A stretch of DNA of 64,000 nt from Marisalimonas sp016777705 (lineage in GTDB: Bacteria > Pseudomonadota > Alphaproteobacteria > Puniceispirillales > Marisalimonadaceae): positions 1,612,001 to 1,676,000 of the forward strand of contig NZ_CP159808.1 in the NCBI RefSeq assembly GCF_047717795.1, given 5' to 3'. The notes under the pieces were generated by a model, which saw nothing but the letters and a program-made list of their open reading frames with translations, did not search any database and was not told the origin of the DNA. Below, piece by piece: positions 8,011 to 15,499 of the stretch. Both the position numbers and the translations under genes were made by a program. The number at the start of each line of letters is the position of its first letter. Position 1 is the stretch's first letter.

Positions 8011-8283
8011 ATGGTAGCCGAGTATGAATTAGATTCTAAAATCTATAAAAAAGAAAACTTAGATATTTGTTATTTTATTACTGGTAAAAAGTTTTTAAAC
8101 GGTATATTACACTACAAACTCAAATCTGGATCATCACAGGAAATTTATCTTAGCGAATTTGCACTCAAAGAAAATTTTGTTTCAGAAAATAAAATGTGTG
8201 AACAATCGAAAAACTCTGTTTCTAGATTGTTTACAAGAATAATTAGTAAAGGTTATCAAACAGGAAAATCAAATGAAAAATAA
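8011..8283 (+). CDS. Hypothetical 90-residue protein overlapping pal
   Basis: I do not recognise a family. The frame opens with ATG 8011 behind GGGGGGA, encodes a mixed alpha/beta protein without a signal peptide or TM segment (residues 18-45 read like alternating beta-strands, for example CYFITGKKFLNGILHYKL), and ends inside the first codons of pal (11-bp overlap). The overlap with pal suggests translational coupling. Spacer palindromes lie just upstream. It may be a small regulator, but this is only inference from size and position. Confidence 0.6.
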   Translation: MVAEYELDSKIYKKENLDICYFITGKKFLNGILHYKLKSGSSQEIYLSEFALKENFVSENKMCEQSKNSVSRLFTRIISKGYQTGKSNEK

Positions 8284-8758
8284 AATTATTATAACATCAG
8301 CAATTTTTGCATCTCTATTTCTTTCAGCGTGTGAGACAGCCTCACAAAGAGCACTGAATGCTACATCATCATCTACTTCAAAAAGCTTGTTTGCTCAAGC
8401 TAAACAAACTGCAGCTGATAAATTAATTGCTGTTGGTGATAGAGTATTATTTGACTATGATTCTGCTAAACTAGATTCAAGTGCTAAAATACTTCTTGAT
8501 TCTCAGTCTAGATTTTTAAGAGCAAATACTGATTTAAACTTTGTAGTTGAAGGCCACTGTGATGAAAGAGGCACTCGTGAGTACAACTTAGCCTTAGGCG
8601 AAAAGAGGGCTACAGCAGTTAGAGATTATTTAGTTATCAATGGGATTGATCCAGATAGAATAAAAGTTATCTCTTACGGAAAAGAAAAGCCAGCGGTTAT
8701 AGGGTCTAATGGTATGGCTTACTCTAAAAACAGACGTGCTGTAACTATTATAAATTAA
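8273..8758 (+). CDS. pal: Peptidoglycan-associated lipoprotein Pal
   Basis: Pal anchors the outer membrane to peptidoglycan as part of the Tol-Pal system. The 161-residue precursor has a lipoprotein signal peptide with lipobox LSAC and lipidated Cys20. Its OmpA-like domain occupies about residues 58-160 and includes LFDYDSAKLD, the peptidoglycan-binding EGHCDERGTREYN with its Asp and Arg, and KNRRAVTI at the end. In many proteobacteria pal follows tolB; here no tol gene is adjacent and pal is instead coupled to a small unknown ORF. A strong terminator follows. Confidence 0.93.
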   Translation: MKNKIIITSAIFASLFLSACETASQRALNATSSSTSKSLFAQAKQTAADKLIAVGDRVLFDYDSAKLDSSAKILLDSQSRFLRANTDLNFVVEGHCDERGTREYNLALGEKRATAVRDYLVINGIDPDRIKVISYGKEKPAVIGSNGMAYSKNRRAVTIIN

Positions 8759-8772
8759 TCTAAAATATATTT

Positions 8773-8830
8773 AACTTACCCCTGATCTGATAGTATTTCA
8801 CTATACATTTATTGGGGGTAAGTTTTCTTA
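8773..8830 (+). terminator. Intrinsic terminator after pal
   Basis: AACTTACCCC (8773-8782) pairs with GGGGTAAGTT (8815-8824). The loop holds a second short stem (ATAGT/ACTAT), and TTTTCTTATT follows. It sits 14 bp after the pal stop and is the clearest intrinsic terminator of the window. Confidence 0.8.
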
Positions 8831-8912
8831 TTAATAGGTTAAATTACTTTACTCAAAATACTTTTAAAGATATTAAGTGTTACATTTAATAATTTTTTAT
8901 AATGAGTAAATA

Positions 8913-10166
8913 ATGAACCATTTTTCTAATGAAATTCTGACTAAAATACGCAATCAATTTGCTCAGATTGATATATGTCCCGTACAAGGTAAAAGGGTAT
9001 TTTTTGAGAATGCTGGTGGCGCATTAACTCTAAAATCCGTAGTAGAATGTTCGCAAAAGTATGCTGCAATTCCAGATAATCAAGGTAGAGACAACCCTGG
9101 ATCCCACGAATTAGTAAAAAAAATCCAAAATGCTAAAGATGACATGAGATTGTTTATGAATGCAACCGAAGGTCAATTCTTTGTTGGAGAAAGTGGTACA
9201 GAATTATTATTTAGGCTCATAATGAATGCATGTCTTGGAACTGATAATAATGGAGTAGTGTTAGGATCAACTGTAGAACATCCCGCTACAAGAAGTGCCT
9301 GTGCTAGATGGTCTAAAATTTCTGGAAAACAGCATGTACTTGTACCTCACGATGATGATAAAGGGTTAGTTGCTGATAGTGAGTACGCAAAATATATAAC
9401 CAAAGATACAAAAGTAGCTACAATTTTACATACGTCACCAGTTACCGGTATGGGTATGAATATAAGAACTATTGCCAAATCCATCAGAAATGTTTCACCT
9501 GATTGTTTTATTATAGTTGACGGCATTCAACATGCCGCCCATGGTGAAATAGATATTGATAGTTACGATATTGATGGCTATGTCATTTCTCCTTATAAAA
9601 TGTTCTCAAGACACGGATATGGTTTAGCTTGGATATCTGATCGATTGACTAAATTACCACATGATATGTTAGTTGACGGACCAAATGATAGCTGGGAACT
9701 TGGAACCCGAGATACTGGAGCATACGCAACACTATCAGAAGTTGTCTCATATTTTGATTGGTTGGGAAGTCATTTTACCGACAGTAAAGATAAAAGAGAT
9801 AAATTTGTTGCTGCAGGAAAAGCTATTAAAAACCATGAAAAAAATCTAACTGACGCTATGATTTTAGGAAATGGTAACATACCCGGCCTTTCCCAAATAG
9901 ATAAAGTAAATGTAATTGGCGGGTTAGATAATCCTGCAAGGGAAGGACTTGTTTCAATCTATATTGATGGAATTTCGTCATCTGAGGTTGTAAAAAAACT
10001 TAATGATCAAGGAATTAGAACTCATTTACGTAAGGCAGATCATTACTCCGGTAATATCCTTAATCCATTGAAACAAGATAGTTGTATAAGAGTATCTCTT
10101 TGTCATTACAATTCAATAGAAGAAGTTTCAAAATTTTTATTAGCTATCAAAGAAATATGTAACTAA
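8913..10166 (+). CDS. Class V aminotransferase-fold PLP enzyme
   Basis: A 417-residue PLP-dependent protein of the class V aminotransferase/cysteine desulfurase superfamily. It has FENAGGALTLKSV at the N-terminus, the STVEHPATRSA strand, the cofactor-binding VDGIQHAAHGEID, and the Schiff-base lysine in VISPYKMFSRHG. The typical desulfurase active-site Cys loop (SGSAC) is not seen, so sulfur transfer is not supported. Activity may be an aminotransferase, lyase or epimerase on an unknown amino acid. It is monocistronic, between the pal terminator and a convergent rhodanese gene 3 bp away. Confidence 0.8.
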   Translation: MNHFSNEILTKIRNQFAQIDICPVQGKRVFFENAGGALTLKSVVECSQKYAAIPDNQGRDNPGSHELVKKIQNAKDDMRLFMNATEGQFFVGESGTELLFRLIMNACLGTDNNGVVLGSTVEHPATRSACARWSKISGKQHVLVPHDDDKGLVADSEYAKYITKDTKVATILHTSPVTGMGMNIRTIAKSIRNVSPDCFIIVDGIQHAAHGEIDIDSYDIDGYVISPYKMFSRHGYGLAWISDRLTKLPHDMLVDGPNDSWELGTRDTGAYATLSEVVSYFDWLGSHFTDSKDKRDKFVAAGKAIKNHEKNLTDAMILGNGNIPGLSQIDKVNVIGGLDNPAREGLVSIYIDGISSSEVVKKLNDQGIRTHLRKADHYSGNILNPLKQDSCIRVSLCHYNSIEEVSKFLLAIKEICN

Positions 10167-10169
10167 GTT

Positions 10170-10577
10170 TTAAGGTTTTGATATAGATTCATTAGATTGA
10201 ATCCATGATCTAATCCCATTTTTTGCATTATAAACGTTTATTCCAAACTTTTTAGATATAATTTCCGCTGCTATCTTACTTCTTCTGCCGCTTCTACAAA
10301 TTATTATTAGGTCTTTATTATAAGAAGAGTTTTCTAGTAACTTTTCATGCCATTGGTCCAAGTCATAATTTCCTTTTTCATCAAAAAAAGTTATTAACAG
10401 ACTATTAGGAATAACTCCTGTATGGTTCCATTCATTAATTGTTCTTATGTCGACTATTGAGACATCTTCTTTTATTAATTTTTTTAATTGTGTGTTATCA
10501 ACATCGATAACATTTGCAAAAGATACATTAATCAATAAGAACCATAACACTATTGAATATTTCAACGTTCTAGACAT
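10170..10577 (-). CDS. Periplasmic single-domain rhodanese-like protein
   Basis: A 135-residue protein with an N-terminal signal peptide (cleavage near SFA, residue 21) followed by one rhodanese domain. VDIRTINEWNHTGVIPNSL is the CH2A-type motif and IICRSGRRSKIAAEI is the active-site loop with Cys94. Such proteins carry sulfane sulfur or act as redox or phosphatase-like modules. Export to the periplasm is inferred from the leader. It is downstream of the SDR gene on the same strand with a 19-bp gap, so it may be co-transcribed. Confidence 0.85.
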   Translation of the reverse strand: MSRTLKYSIVLWFLLINVSFANVIDVDNTQLKKLIKEDVSIVDIRTINEWNHTGVIPNSLLITFFDEKGNYDLDQWHEKLLENSSYNKDLIIICRSGRRSKIAAEIISKKFGINVYNAKNGIRSWIQSNESISKP

Positions 10578-10596
10578 GAATCATGTTTCCCTACTT

Positions 10597-11301
10597 TTAT
10601 TTAAATTTAACTGCTTTTTTTAGCGGTGAAAGATTAATTTCATCTACTACTGTATTTCTACCAAGCTTAAGAATACTTAATACTGAATTAGAAATATCTT
10701 CTTCACTAATTGCATTATTAACATCTGCACCAGGTGAAAACTTTAAATTATCAAAAAAACTTGTTCTAACCATTCCTGGATTCACAATGCAAACTCTAAT
10801 ATTACTATTTGATACATCTTTACTAATAGCCTGTGAAAAACCTCTCAATCCAAATTTTGCACTACAATAGAGGGCTCCATTTTTTTCTCCAGACAAACTT
10901 GCTTCAGAGCCCATAAAAATAATATCACCTATTTGTTTCTTTTTAAAATGTGGGAGCAAACATTTTGTTATTATTATATGAGAAGTTAAATTCATTGATA
11001 AAAACGAAGAAATTTGCTTCGAAGAGAAGTTTTCAAGAGGGCCAAATTCTCCGTAACCTGCATTACTCACTAATCCATTAATTTCTGGGTTATCTTCAAT
11101 AATTTTTTTAATTTTTTTTTCTAAATTATCTGATGTATTTAGATCAATTGAATATGTTAAATGATTTTTGTGCTCTAATTTCTGCCTACTATGATTTCTA
11201 GCAACACCTATAACCTTTGCACCAGCGTCTAATAATTTTACTGTAATAGCTAGTCCAATGCCGCTTGAACTTCCCGTTACTAAAAAACATTTATCTTTCA
11301 T
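10597..11301 (-). CDS. Short-chain dehydrogenase/reductase (SDR)
   Basis: A 234-residue SDR with TGSSSGIG at residues 9-16, VSNAGYG mid-chain and the catalytic YCSAK with its upstream Ser in GSEASLSG. The closing VCIVNPGMVRTSF is also typical. Reaction is NAD(P)-dependent oxidoreduction of an unknown substrate. It lies 18 bp downstream of the radical SAM gene in a run of minus-strand genes (14441 down to 10170), so it may share their transcript. Confidence 0.82.
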   Translation of the reverse strand: MKDKCFLVTGSSSGIGLAITVKLLDAGAKVIGVARNHSRQKLEHKNHLTYSIDLNTSDNLEKKIKKIIEDNPEINGLVSNAGYGEFGPLENFSSKQISSFLSMNLTSHIIITKCLLPHFKKKQIGDIIFMGSEASLSGEKNGALYCSAKFGLRGFSQAISKDVSNSNIRVCIVNPGMVRTSFFDNLKFSPGADVNNAISEEDISNSVLSILKLGRNTVVDEINLSPLKKAVKFK

Positions 11302-11319
11302 TATTAATTACCTATTTGA

Positions 11320-12324
11320 TTAAGCAGAACATTTGAAAATCTGACTTTTATCTATATAATTTTCTGTGATATTACTGCAAAAAGATGTCATTTCTTCTTC
11401 AATTTTTAAGTCATAAGATACAACACCTTTATGTTGAGATAAAGGTCCAGAAAACAAAGGGGTCTCTGGATATAATTTAAAAATATCCTTAAACATTTCT
11501 TTAGGAAAACGCAATGGACCAAAACTTACAGAGTGTATAGAATCTGCAGGGATTGTATTATATATATTCTCTAATAATTCTTTGTATAGTTTCTCCCAAT
11601 TTTTACCATGTATCAATGGATCAAATCTTAACCCTATTTTCCAACCCTTTGCTGCTAAATGAGACATAGCGTTAATTCTTTTTAAAACAGAAGGTGTTTT
11701 ATTATCTAACACCTTAGACATTAAGTTTGGCATAAGGCTATATGCAACAATAACATTATTTAGAGGTTCTATTGAAGTAAATGGTTCTGTTTGAACACTT
11801 TTAGTTCTAAATTCAATATCAACGTCAGGATATTTTGCAAATATATTTGTTATATGTTTTGCAAAACCTGTCAAATTTTCAAGTGCAAGTGAATCACAAT
11901 CATATCCAGAAAAAAAGGTAATTTTTTTATCTTTATTATCTTGGATAACTTCTTCAATTTCTTTGTCAAAATCTTCAAAATTTACAAAAATCACATAATT
12001 AGCTGATGAATACATACCTTGAAGAAAACAATATCTACAATCATAAATACAATTAAACATATGAGAAAAATAATAATTTTTGGACGAACCAACACCAAAC
12101 CCTTCAGGTGTTGGTAGAACATATCCTTCATTTTTAAAAGCAAGTATTAAATCAGGATTATTCTTCTGAATTCTAAAGTTTTGATTTCTTTTATTAAAGA
12201 TTTCTCCATATCTATCTATTTCTATAATTTTAGCTTTTTTTAACTTAGATAATATCAATTTCGTTCTTGGATGTTCTTTGATAATTTTTTCAACATAAAT
12301 AGTTTCTATCAAACCAGACTCCAA
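11320..12324 (-). CDS. Radical SAM protein, spore-photoproduct-lyase (SPL)-like
   Basis: A 334-residue radical SAM enzyme. The cluster motif CX3CX2C is at C92, C96 and C99 (FNCIYDCRYCFLQ), with the FLQ continuation typical of spore photoproduct lyases. SPLs repair the UV thymine dimer 5-thyminyl-5,6-dihydrothymine by hydrogen abstraction. The H-donor cysteine of Bacillus SPL (Cys140/141) is matched by Cys143 in GYDCDSLALENLTG, at the equivalent offset from the cluster. Homologues occur in non-sporulating bacteria with undefined roles. The ATG lies 16 bp inside the upstream nucleosidase frame, implying coupled translation. Family assignment is solid; lesion repair is inferred. Confidence 0.82.
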   Translation of the reverse strand: MESGLIETIYVEKIIKEHPRTKLILSKLKKAKIIEIDRYGEIFNKRNQNFRIQKNNPDLILAFKNEGYVLPTPEGFGVGSSKNYYFSHMFNCIYDCRYCFLQGMYSSANYVIFVNFEDFDKEIEEVIQDNKDKKITFFSGYDCDSLALENLTGFAKHITNIFAKYPDVDIEFRTKSVQTEPFTSIEPLNNVIVAYSLMPNLMSKVLDNKTPSVLKRINAMSHLAAKGWKIGLRFDPLIHGKNWEKLYKELLENIYNTIPADSIHSVSFGPLRFPKEMFKDIFKLYPETPLFSGPLSQHKGVVSYDLKIEEEMTSFCSNITENYIDKSQIFKCSA

Positions 12325-13133
12325 TCAACCTTAGTATTTAAAATTTTTGCTTCTAAATTAATAATGACCGATCGTGAGTTTTTGCAATCCTTTATAAGTT
12401 TTATTATTTCTTCATCCTTAGATAAAGTATTTATCCTTTTAATAAGGTTTTCAAGTTGGTGTTTCTGAGAAACAGAGAAATGCCATTGAGAAAGTATTTC
12501 AGATAAAATTTTAGGTTGTTGAATTATTTGATATTGATCCATAGATAACTTTTCATAATAAGAAACTATAGTTTTAATGTTGGCAATGTTTAAGTTAATA
12601 AGTTCTCTAATTTTAAATTTATTTAAGTCTTCTATATCGTTATTAGGACCGTCAGAAATTACTTTCATAAGACAAATAAATTCTCTACCAGACAACTTAT
12701 TTGTTATATCATAAAAAGCACTACCCTCCATGTCTATCAGCTCGTGTAATGTATAGTCTGTAAGAGGAACGTCACTAGTAAATAAATTCATTTTGTGGAA
12801 AGTAACTTTTGGCATAGTTGCAGGGTAAGTATTTGAAGAACCATTATTACTAATTTTGTTAACTAAACATAAATCTCCATAATGGCCTTTACCACTTCCT
12901 GCTATACCAAGATTTATCCAGCAAGTTGACCTTGAAGCTTTGCTAATCATATATAAATATGTTGTAGCTGCTGCAGAATTATGCCTTCCAACTCCTGATA
13001 AAATCAACCATCTTGTTTTCTCAAAATTTCTGAAAACTTGGAACAACGTAAACTCTGGATCAAAGTTCATATTGTACTCATCTAATATTATTTCAGCTTC
13101 TACCTTAAGCGCAACAACCCACCTAATAGACAT
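12309..13133 (-). CDS. Nucleoside phosphorylase / MTA-SAH nucleosidase-like protein
   Basis: The first 180 residues follow the PNP/UDP phosphorylase fold: RWVVALKVEAEIIL at the N-terminus, LSGVGRHNSAAATTYL as the first glycine loop, WINLGIAGSGKGHYGDL, and DMEGSAFYDI, which carries the ribose-binding Glu and Met of the family. A further segment of about 95 residues after that is unlike typical MTA/SAH nucleosidases and looks helical. I prefer ATG 13133, next to the conserved start of the fold. ATG 13160 or TTG 13166 are alternatives inside the upstream glycosyltransferase gene. The stop overlaps the SPL-like gene by 16 bp. The substrate is unproven. Confidence 0.7.
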   Translation of the reverse strand: MSIRWVVALKVEAEIILDEYNMNFDPEFTLFQVFRNFEKTRWLILSGVGRHNSAAATTYLYMISKASRSTCWINLGIAGSGKGHYGDLCLVNKISNNGSSNTYPATMPKVTFHKMNLFTSDVPLTDYTLHELIDMEGSAFYDITNKLSGREFICLMKVISDGPNNDIEDLNKFKIRELINLNIANIKTIVSYYEKLSMDQYQIIQQPKILSEILSQWHFSVSQKHQLENLIKRINTLSKDEEIIKLIKDCKNSRSVIINLEAKILNTKVDWSLV

Positions 13134-13140
13134 ATTGCTG

Positions 13141-14019
13141 TTAAGTATTTTTTGGTTCATATTCAATTTTTTTAAGTTTAATTAACCATTGTTTAAGTTT
13201 TTTATCGTATTTTCTAAAGGTTTCTTGATTTCCTCTTTTCTTGGCTCCTGTTGATACAATGATTAATTTTTCAATTAATTTTTTATAAACTGTCTTACTT
13301 TGTTCTTTAGAGAACCAATTGTTATCTATATTTTTTTCCAAAGATTTAATCCTGAATCTATCCATACCCCAATTTTTTTTTGAAAGCTGATCACTATGAC
13401 CACCATACTTAAATACTAATGGATCAGACAAATAACCTATTTCCTCTTTGGCTGTTATGCGAATCCACAGATCATAATCTTCACAAACTTCTAATTTTTC
13501 ATCAAACAAACCATAGTCATTAAAAATACTCTTTTTTATAATACAGCTACTTGGAGACACACAACATAATTCAAGTGATTTTTCAAAAATATTACCGCCT
13601 GACTTTTTATGTTTTTTCATCTGATTTAATAATTTTTCATTTCTATACCAAATTTCATTTGTATGAATAAGTCTTAGATCTTTATTTTGATTAGCAAACT
13701 GTAATTGTTTTTCTATTTTGTTAGGTGCCCACGTATCGTCTGAATCTAAAAGTGCAACCCAATTGGACTGAGAAAATTTAATACCTTTATTTCTTGCTGC
13801 GCTTACACCCCTTTTGTTTTCAACTAAATATTTAATAGTTGGAAATGACGATGATACCATTATGTCTGTTTGATCAGTAGATCCATTGTCAACTACAATA
13901 ATTTCGTCAGGTTCTACCGTTTGCATTAAGACAGAAGATATCGCTCGTTTAAGTAAACAACTTCTATTCAAAGTTGGTATTACAACAGAAACAGTATCTA
14001 ACTTTTGATGATAAGCCAT
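13141..14019 (-). CDS. Family 2 glycosyltransferase
   Basis: A 292-residue GT-A fold glycosyltransferase. It begins SVVIPTLNRSCLLKRAISSV, then IIVVDNGSTDQT, GVSAARNKGI and the metal/nucleotide-binding DSDD at residues 92-95. A CEDYDLWIRI motif near residue 180 is the usual acceptor-site ED. It transfers a sugar from an activated donor, probably to a surface polysaccharide or lipid. It is soluble, without TM segments. It is followed at once by the nucleosidase-like gene. There is no obvious functional link to the DNA-repair-like genes downstream, so the grouping may be incidental. Confidence 0.87.
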   Translation of the reverse strand: MAYHQKLDTVSVVIPTLNRSCLLKRAISSVLMQTVEPDEIIVVDNGSTDQTDIMVSSSFPTIKYLVENKRGVSAARNKGIKFSQSNWVALLDSDDTWAPNKIEKQLQFANQNKDLRLIHTNEIWYRNEKLLNQMKKHKKSGGNIFEKSLELCCVSPSSCIIKKSIFNDYGLFDEKLEVCEDYDLWIRITAKEEIGYLSDPLVFKYGGHSDQLSKKNWGMDRFRIKSLEKNIDNNWFSKEQSKTVYKKLIEKLIIVSTGAKKRGNQETFRKYDKKLKQWLIKLKKIEYEPKNT

Positions 14020-14039
14020 TTTTTTAAAAGTATTTAACT

Positions 14040-14441
14040 CTATGGTCTTTTATCAAAGGACTTTACATTTTTATCTATATAATGAAATTTTTGTTTGTCA
14101 GAAGCAAAAATAGCTATTTTTGGTTCAAAAATAGAAGGGTCGTCAAAAGTACCAACTTTTAAAATTATTGAGTTTGGTCGCATAGGGGTTTTTGTTCCAA
14201 TTGCTGTCCCACAATTATTACAAAACAGCCTTGTTACTGCGTTATCTATATCATTCCTTTTAAACTCTTGTGCTTGTCCCTTAGTAAATTCAAATCCGTC
14301 CAATGGCATAATCATAATTACATTAGGATTACCACCTGTTATATATTGGCATTCTCTGCAATGACACTGCATTGAGGCTTGAGGCTCTCCTTTAGATGAA
14401 TACCTTATGTCGCCACAATAACATCCTCCTTCAATATTCAT
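14040..14441 (-). CDS. GFA (CENP-V/glutathione-dependent formaldehyde-activating) family protein
   Basis: A 133-residue zinc-binding protein of the GFA fold. It starts EGGCYCGDIRY, contains MQCHCRECQYITGG and later FCNNCGTAIG, giving the standard two Cys clusters for zinc. The founder Gfa of Paracoccus was reported to speed glutathione-formaldehyde adduct formation, but most family members have unknown functions, and there is no formaldehyde dehydrogenase gene beside it. It is the first gene after two small orphan ORFs and precedes the glycosyltransferase by 20 bp. Confidence 0.88.
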   Translation of the reverse strand: MNIEGGCYCGDIRYSSKGEPQASMQCHCRECQYITGGNPNVIMIMPLDGFEFTKGQAQEFKRNDIDNAVTRLFCNNCGTAIGTKTPMRPNSIILKVGTFDDPSIFEPKIAIFASDKQKFHYIDKNVKSFDKRP

Positions 14442-14473
14442 AATAGATCTCCATTGTTATAATATAATTATAA

Positions 14474-14773
14474 TTAAACTCTTGTTACTAACAACACTTC
14501 AATAGATTCCTCATCATACCTTACCGTAGGTTCATTATAATCATGCGGTACTTTAGTTAATTTTTCAATCGGTAACTTATCAACCCAAAGTAAAAAATTA
14601 ATTTCTACATTATCTTTAGTGTCAAAAGATACTTTATTTTTAATATCCATATCTTCACTAATAATAATACTATCTTCCTTAACTTCTCTAAAAGAACCTC
14701 GTTCTGGATTGTTTCCATAAAAGGTAACTTCATATCTCACTAACCATGAATTATTTTTTTTTAAGTCGCTCAT
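14474..14773 (-). CDS. Hypothetical 99-residue protein
   Basis: No family recognised. The product is acidic, soluble, without signal peptide or TM segment, and has alternating strands (WLVRYEVTFYG, FLLWVDKLPIEKL, SIEVLLVTRV). It starts at ATG 14773, 7 bp after the stop of another small orphan gene, so the pair is probably translated from one mRNA. Reported as hypothetical; the coding case rests on length, tight spacing and base use like its neighbours. Confidence 0.6.
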   Translation of the reverse strand: MSDLKKNNSWLVRYEVTFYGNNPERGSFREVKEDSIIISEDMDIKNKVSFDTKDNVEINFLLWVDKLPIEKLTKVPHDYNEPTVRYDEESIEVLLVTRV

Positions 14774-14780
14774 TAAAAAA

Positions 14781-15005
14781 TTATTCAGGCATTTTTAATT
14801 TTTGTTTTTTTTCTGTTGACCGTGCTAATGCAGGCGGTGGAATTTCTTCAGTAATTTCTGCCTTGTTACAAACTAATAATTTCATAACTTCCTCAGCTTT
14901 TTCTCGTCTACTCCAAGTATGAATGACATTATCTTCTAAGTCTTTATACAAAAACCAATCATTTTCACTTTTTGATAACCAAACTTTAATAGCATACACA
15001 GCCAT
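14781..15005 (-). CDS. Hypothetical 74-residue protein
   Basis: No family recognised. The N-terminal half (YAIKVWLSKSENDWFLYKD) is strand-like with aromatic residues, and the C-terminal tail (PPPALARSTEKKQKLKMPE) is proline-rich then basic and probably unstructured. It starts at ATG 15005 behind a clear AAGGAGTAAAAA ribosome site. It lies first in a likely operon with the 99-residue ORF and perhaps the GFA gene, and is divergent from ppnP. Confidence 0.65.
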   Translation of the reverse strand: MAVYAIKVWLSKSENDWFLYKDLEDNVIHTWSRREKAEEVMKLLVCNKAEITEEIPPPALARSTEKKQKLKMPE

Positions 15006-15140
15006 TTTTTACTCCTTGGTATAATAAAAATTTATATAATAAATAATACGTCAAAAATTAAATATAATGTAGTAAAAATGTTTTGAAGACACTAAGGTGA
15101 TCTTCTTAAAACAATAATTCAACAACAAGAAAGTGAATCA

Positions 15141-15455
15141 ATGAATACTTATAATAATGTAAACGTTGAAAAACTAGCAAATATATACTTTGAAGGTAAA
15201 GTCATTAGCCGTACAATCACTTTTAGTGATAAAACAATAAAAACTTTAGGGGTTATGCTCCCTGGTGAATATGAATTTAAAACTAATTCTAACGAGTTAA
15301 TGGAAATAATTTCAGGAGAACTCAGTGTCCAATTAGAAGAAGAAACTAATTGGAATACTATTAAAGAGGGTATGAACTTCAACGTACCTAAAGATTCATC
15401 CTTTAAAGTCAAAGTTTTGAAAACAACAAATTACTCTTGCTCATATTTTGATTAA
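15141..15455 (+). CDS. ppnP: Pyrimidine/purine nucleoside phosphorylase PpnP
   Basis: A 104-residue single-domain cupin of the YaiE/DUF1255 family, characterised in E. coli as PpnP. It cleaves purine and pyrimidine nucleosides with phosphate to base and ribose-1-phosphate. The expected FEGKVISRTITF, IKTLGVMLPGEYEF, LMEIISGELSVQL and FNVPKDSSFKVKV strands are all present at family length. It stands alone on the plus strand, 44 bp before the flavoprotein gene. Confidence 0.9.
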   Translation: MNTYNNVNVEKLANIYFEGKVISRTITFSDKTIKTLGVMLPGEYEFKTNSNELMEIISGELSVQLEEETNWNTIKEGMNFNVPKDSSFKVKVLKTTNYSCSYFD

Positions 15456-15499
15456 TAAATTTTATTCATATAATTTTCAAATAGCGGATACTAATTTTT

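Noticed and set aside
8913..10166. Class V PLP protein as a second cysteine desulfurase
   Set aside because: The Lys site is present but the SGSAC-type Cys loop is not; sulfur transfer is not supported.
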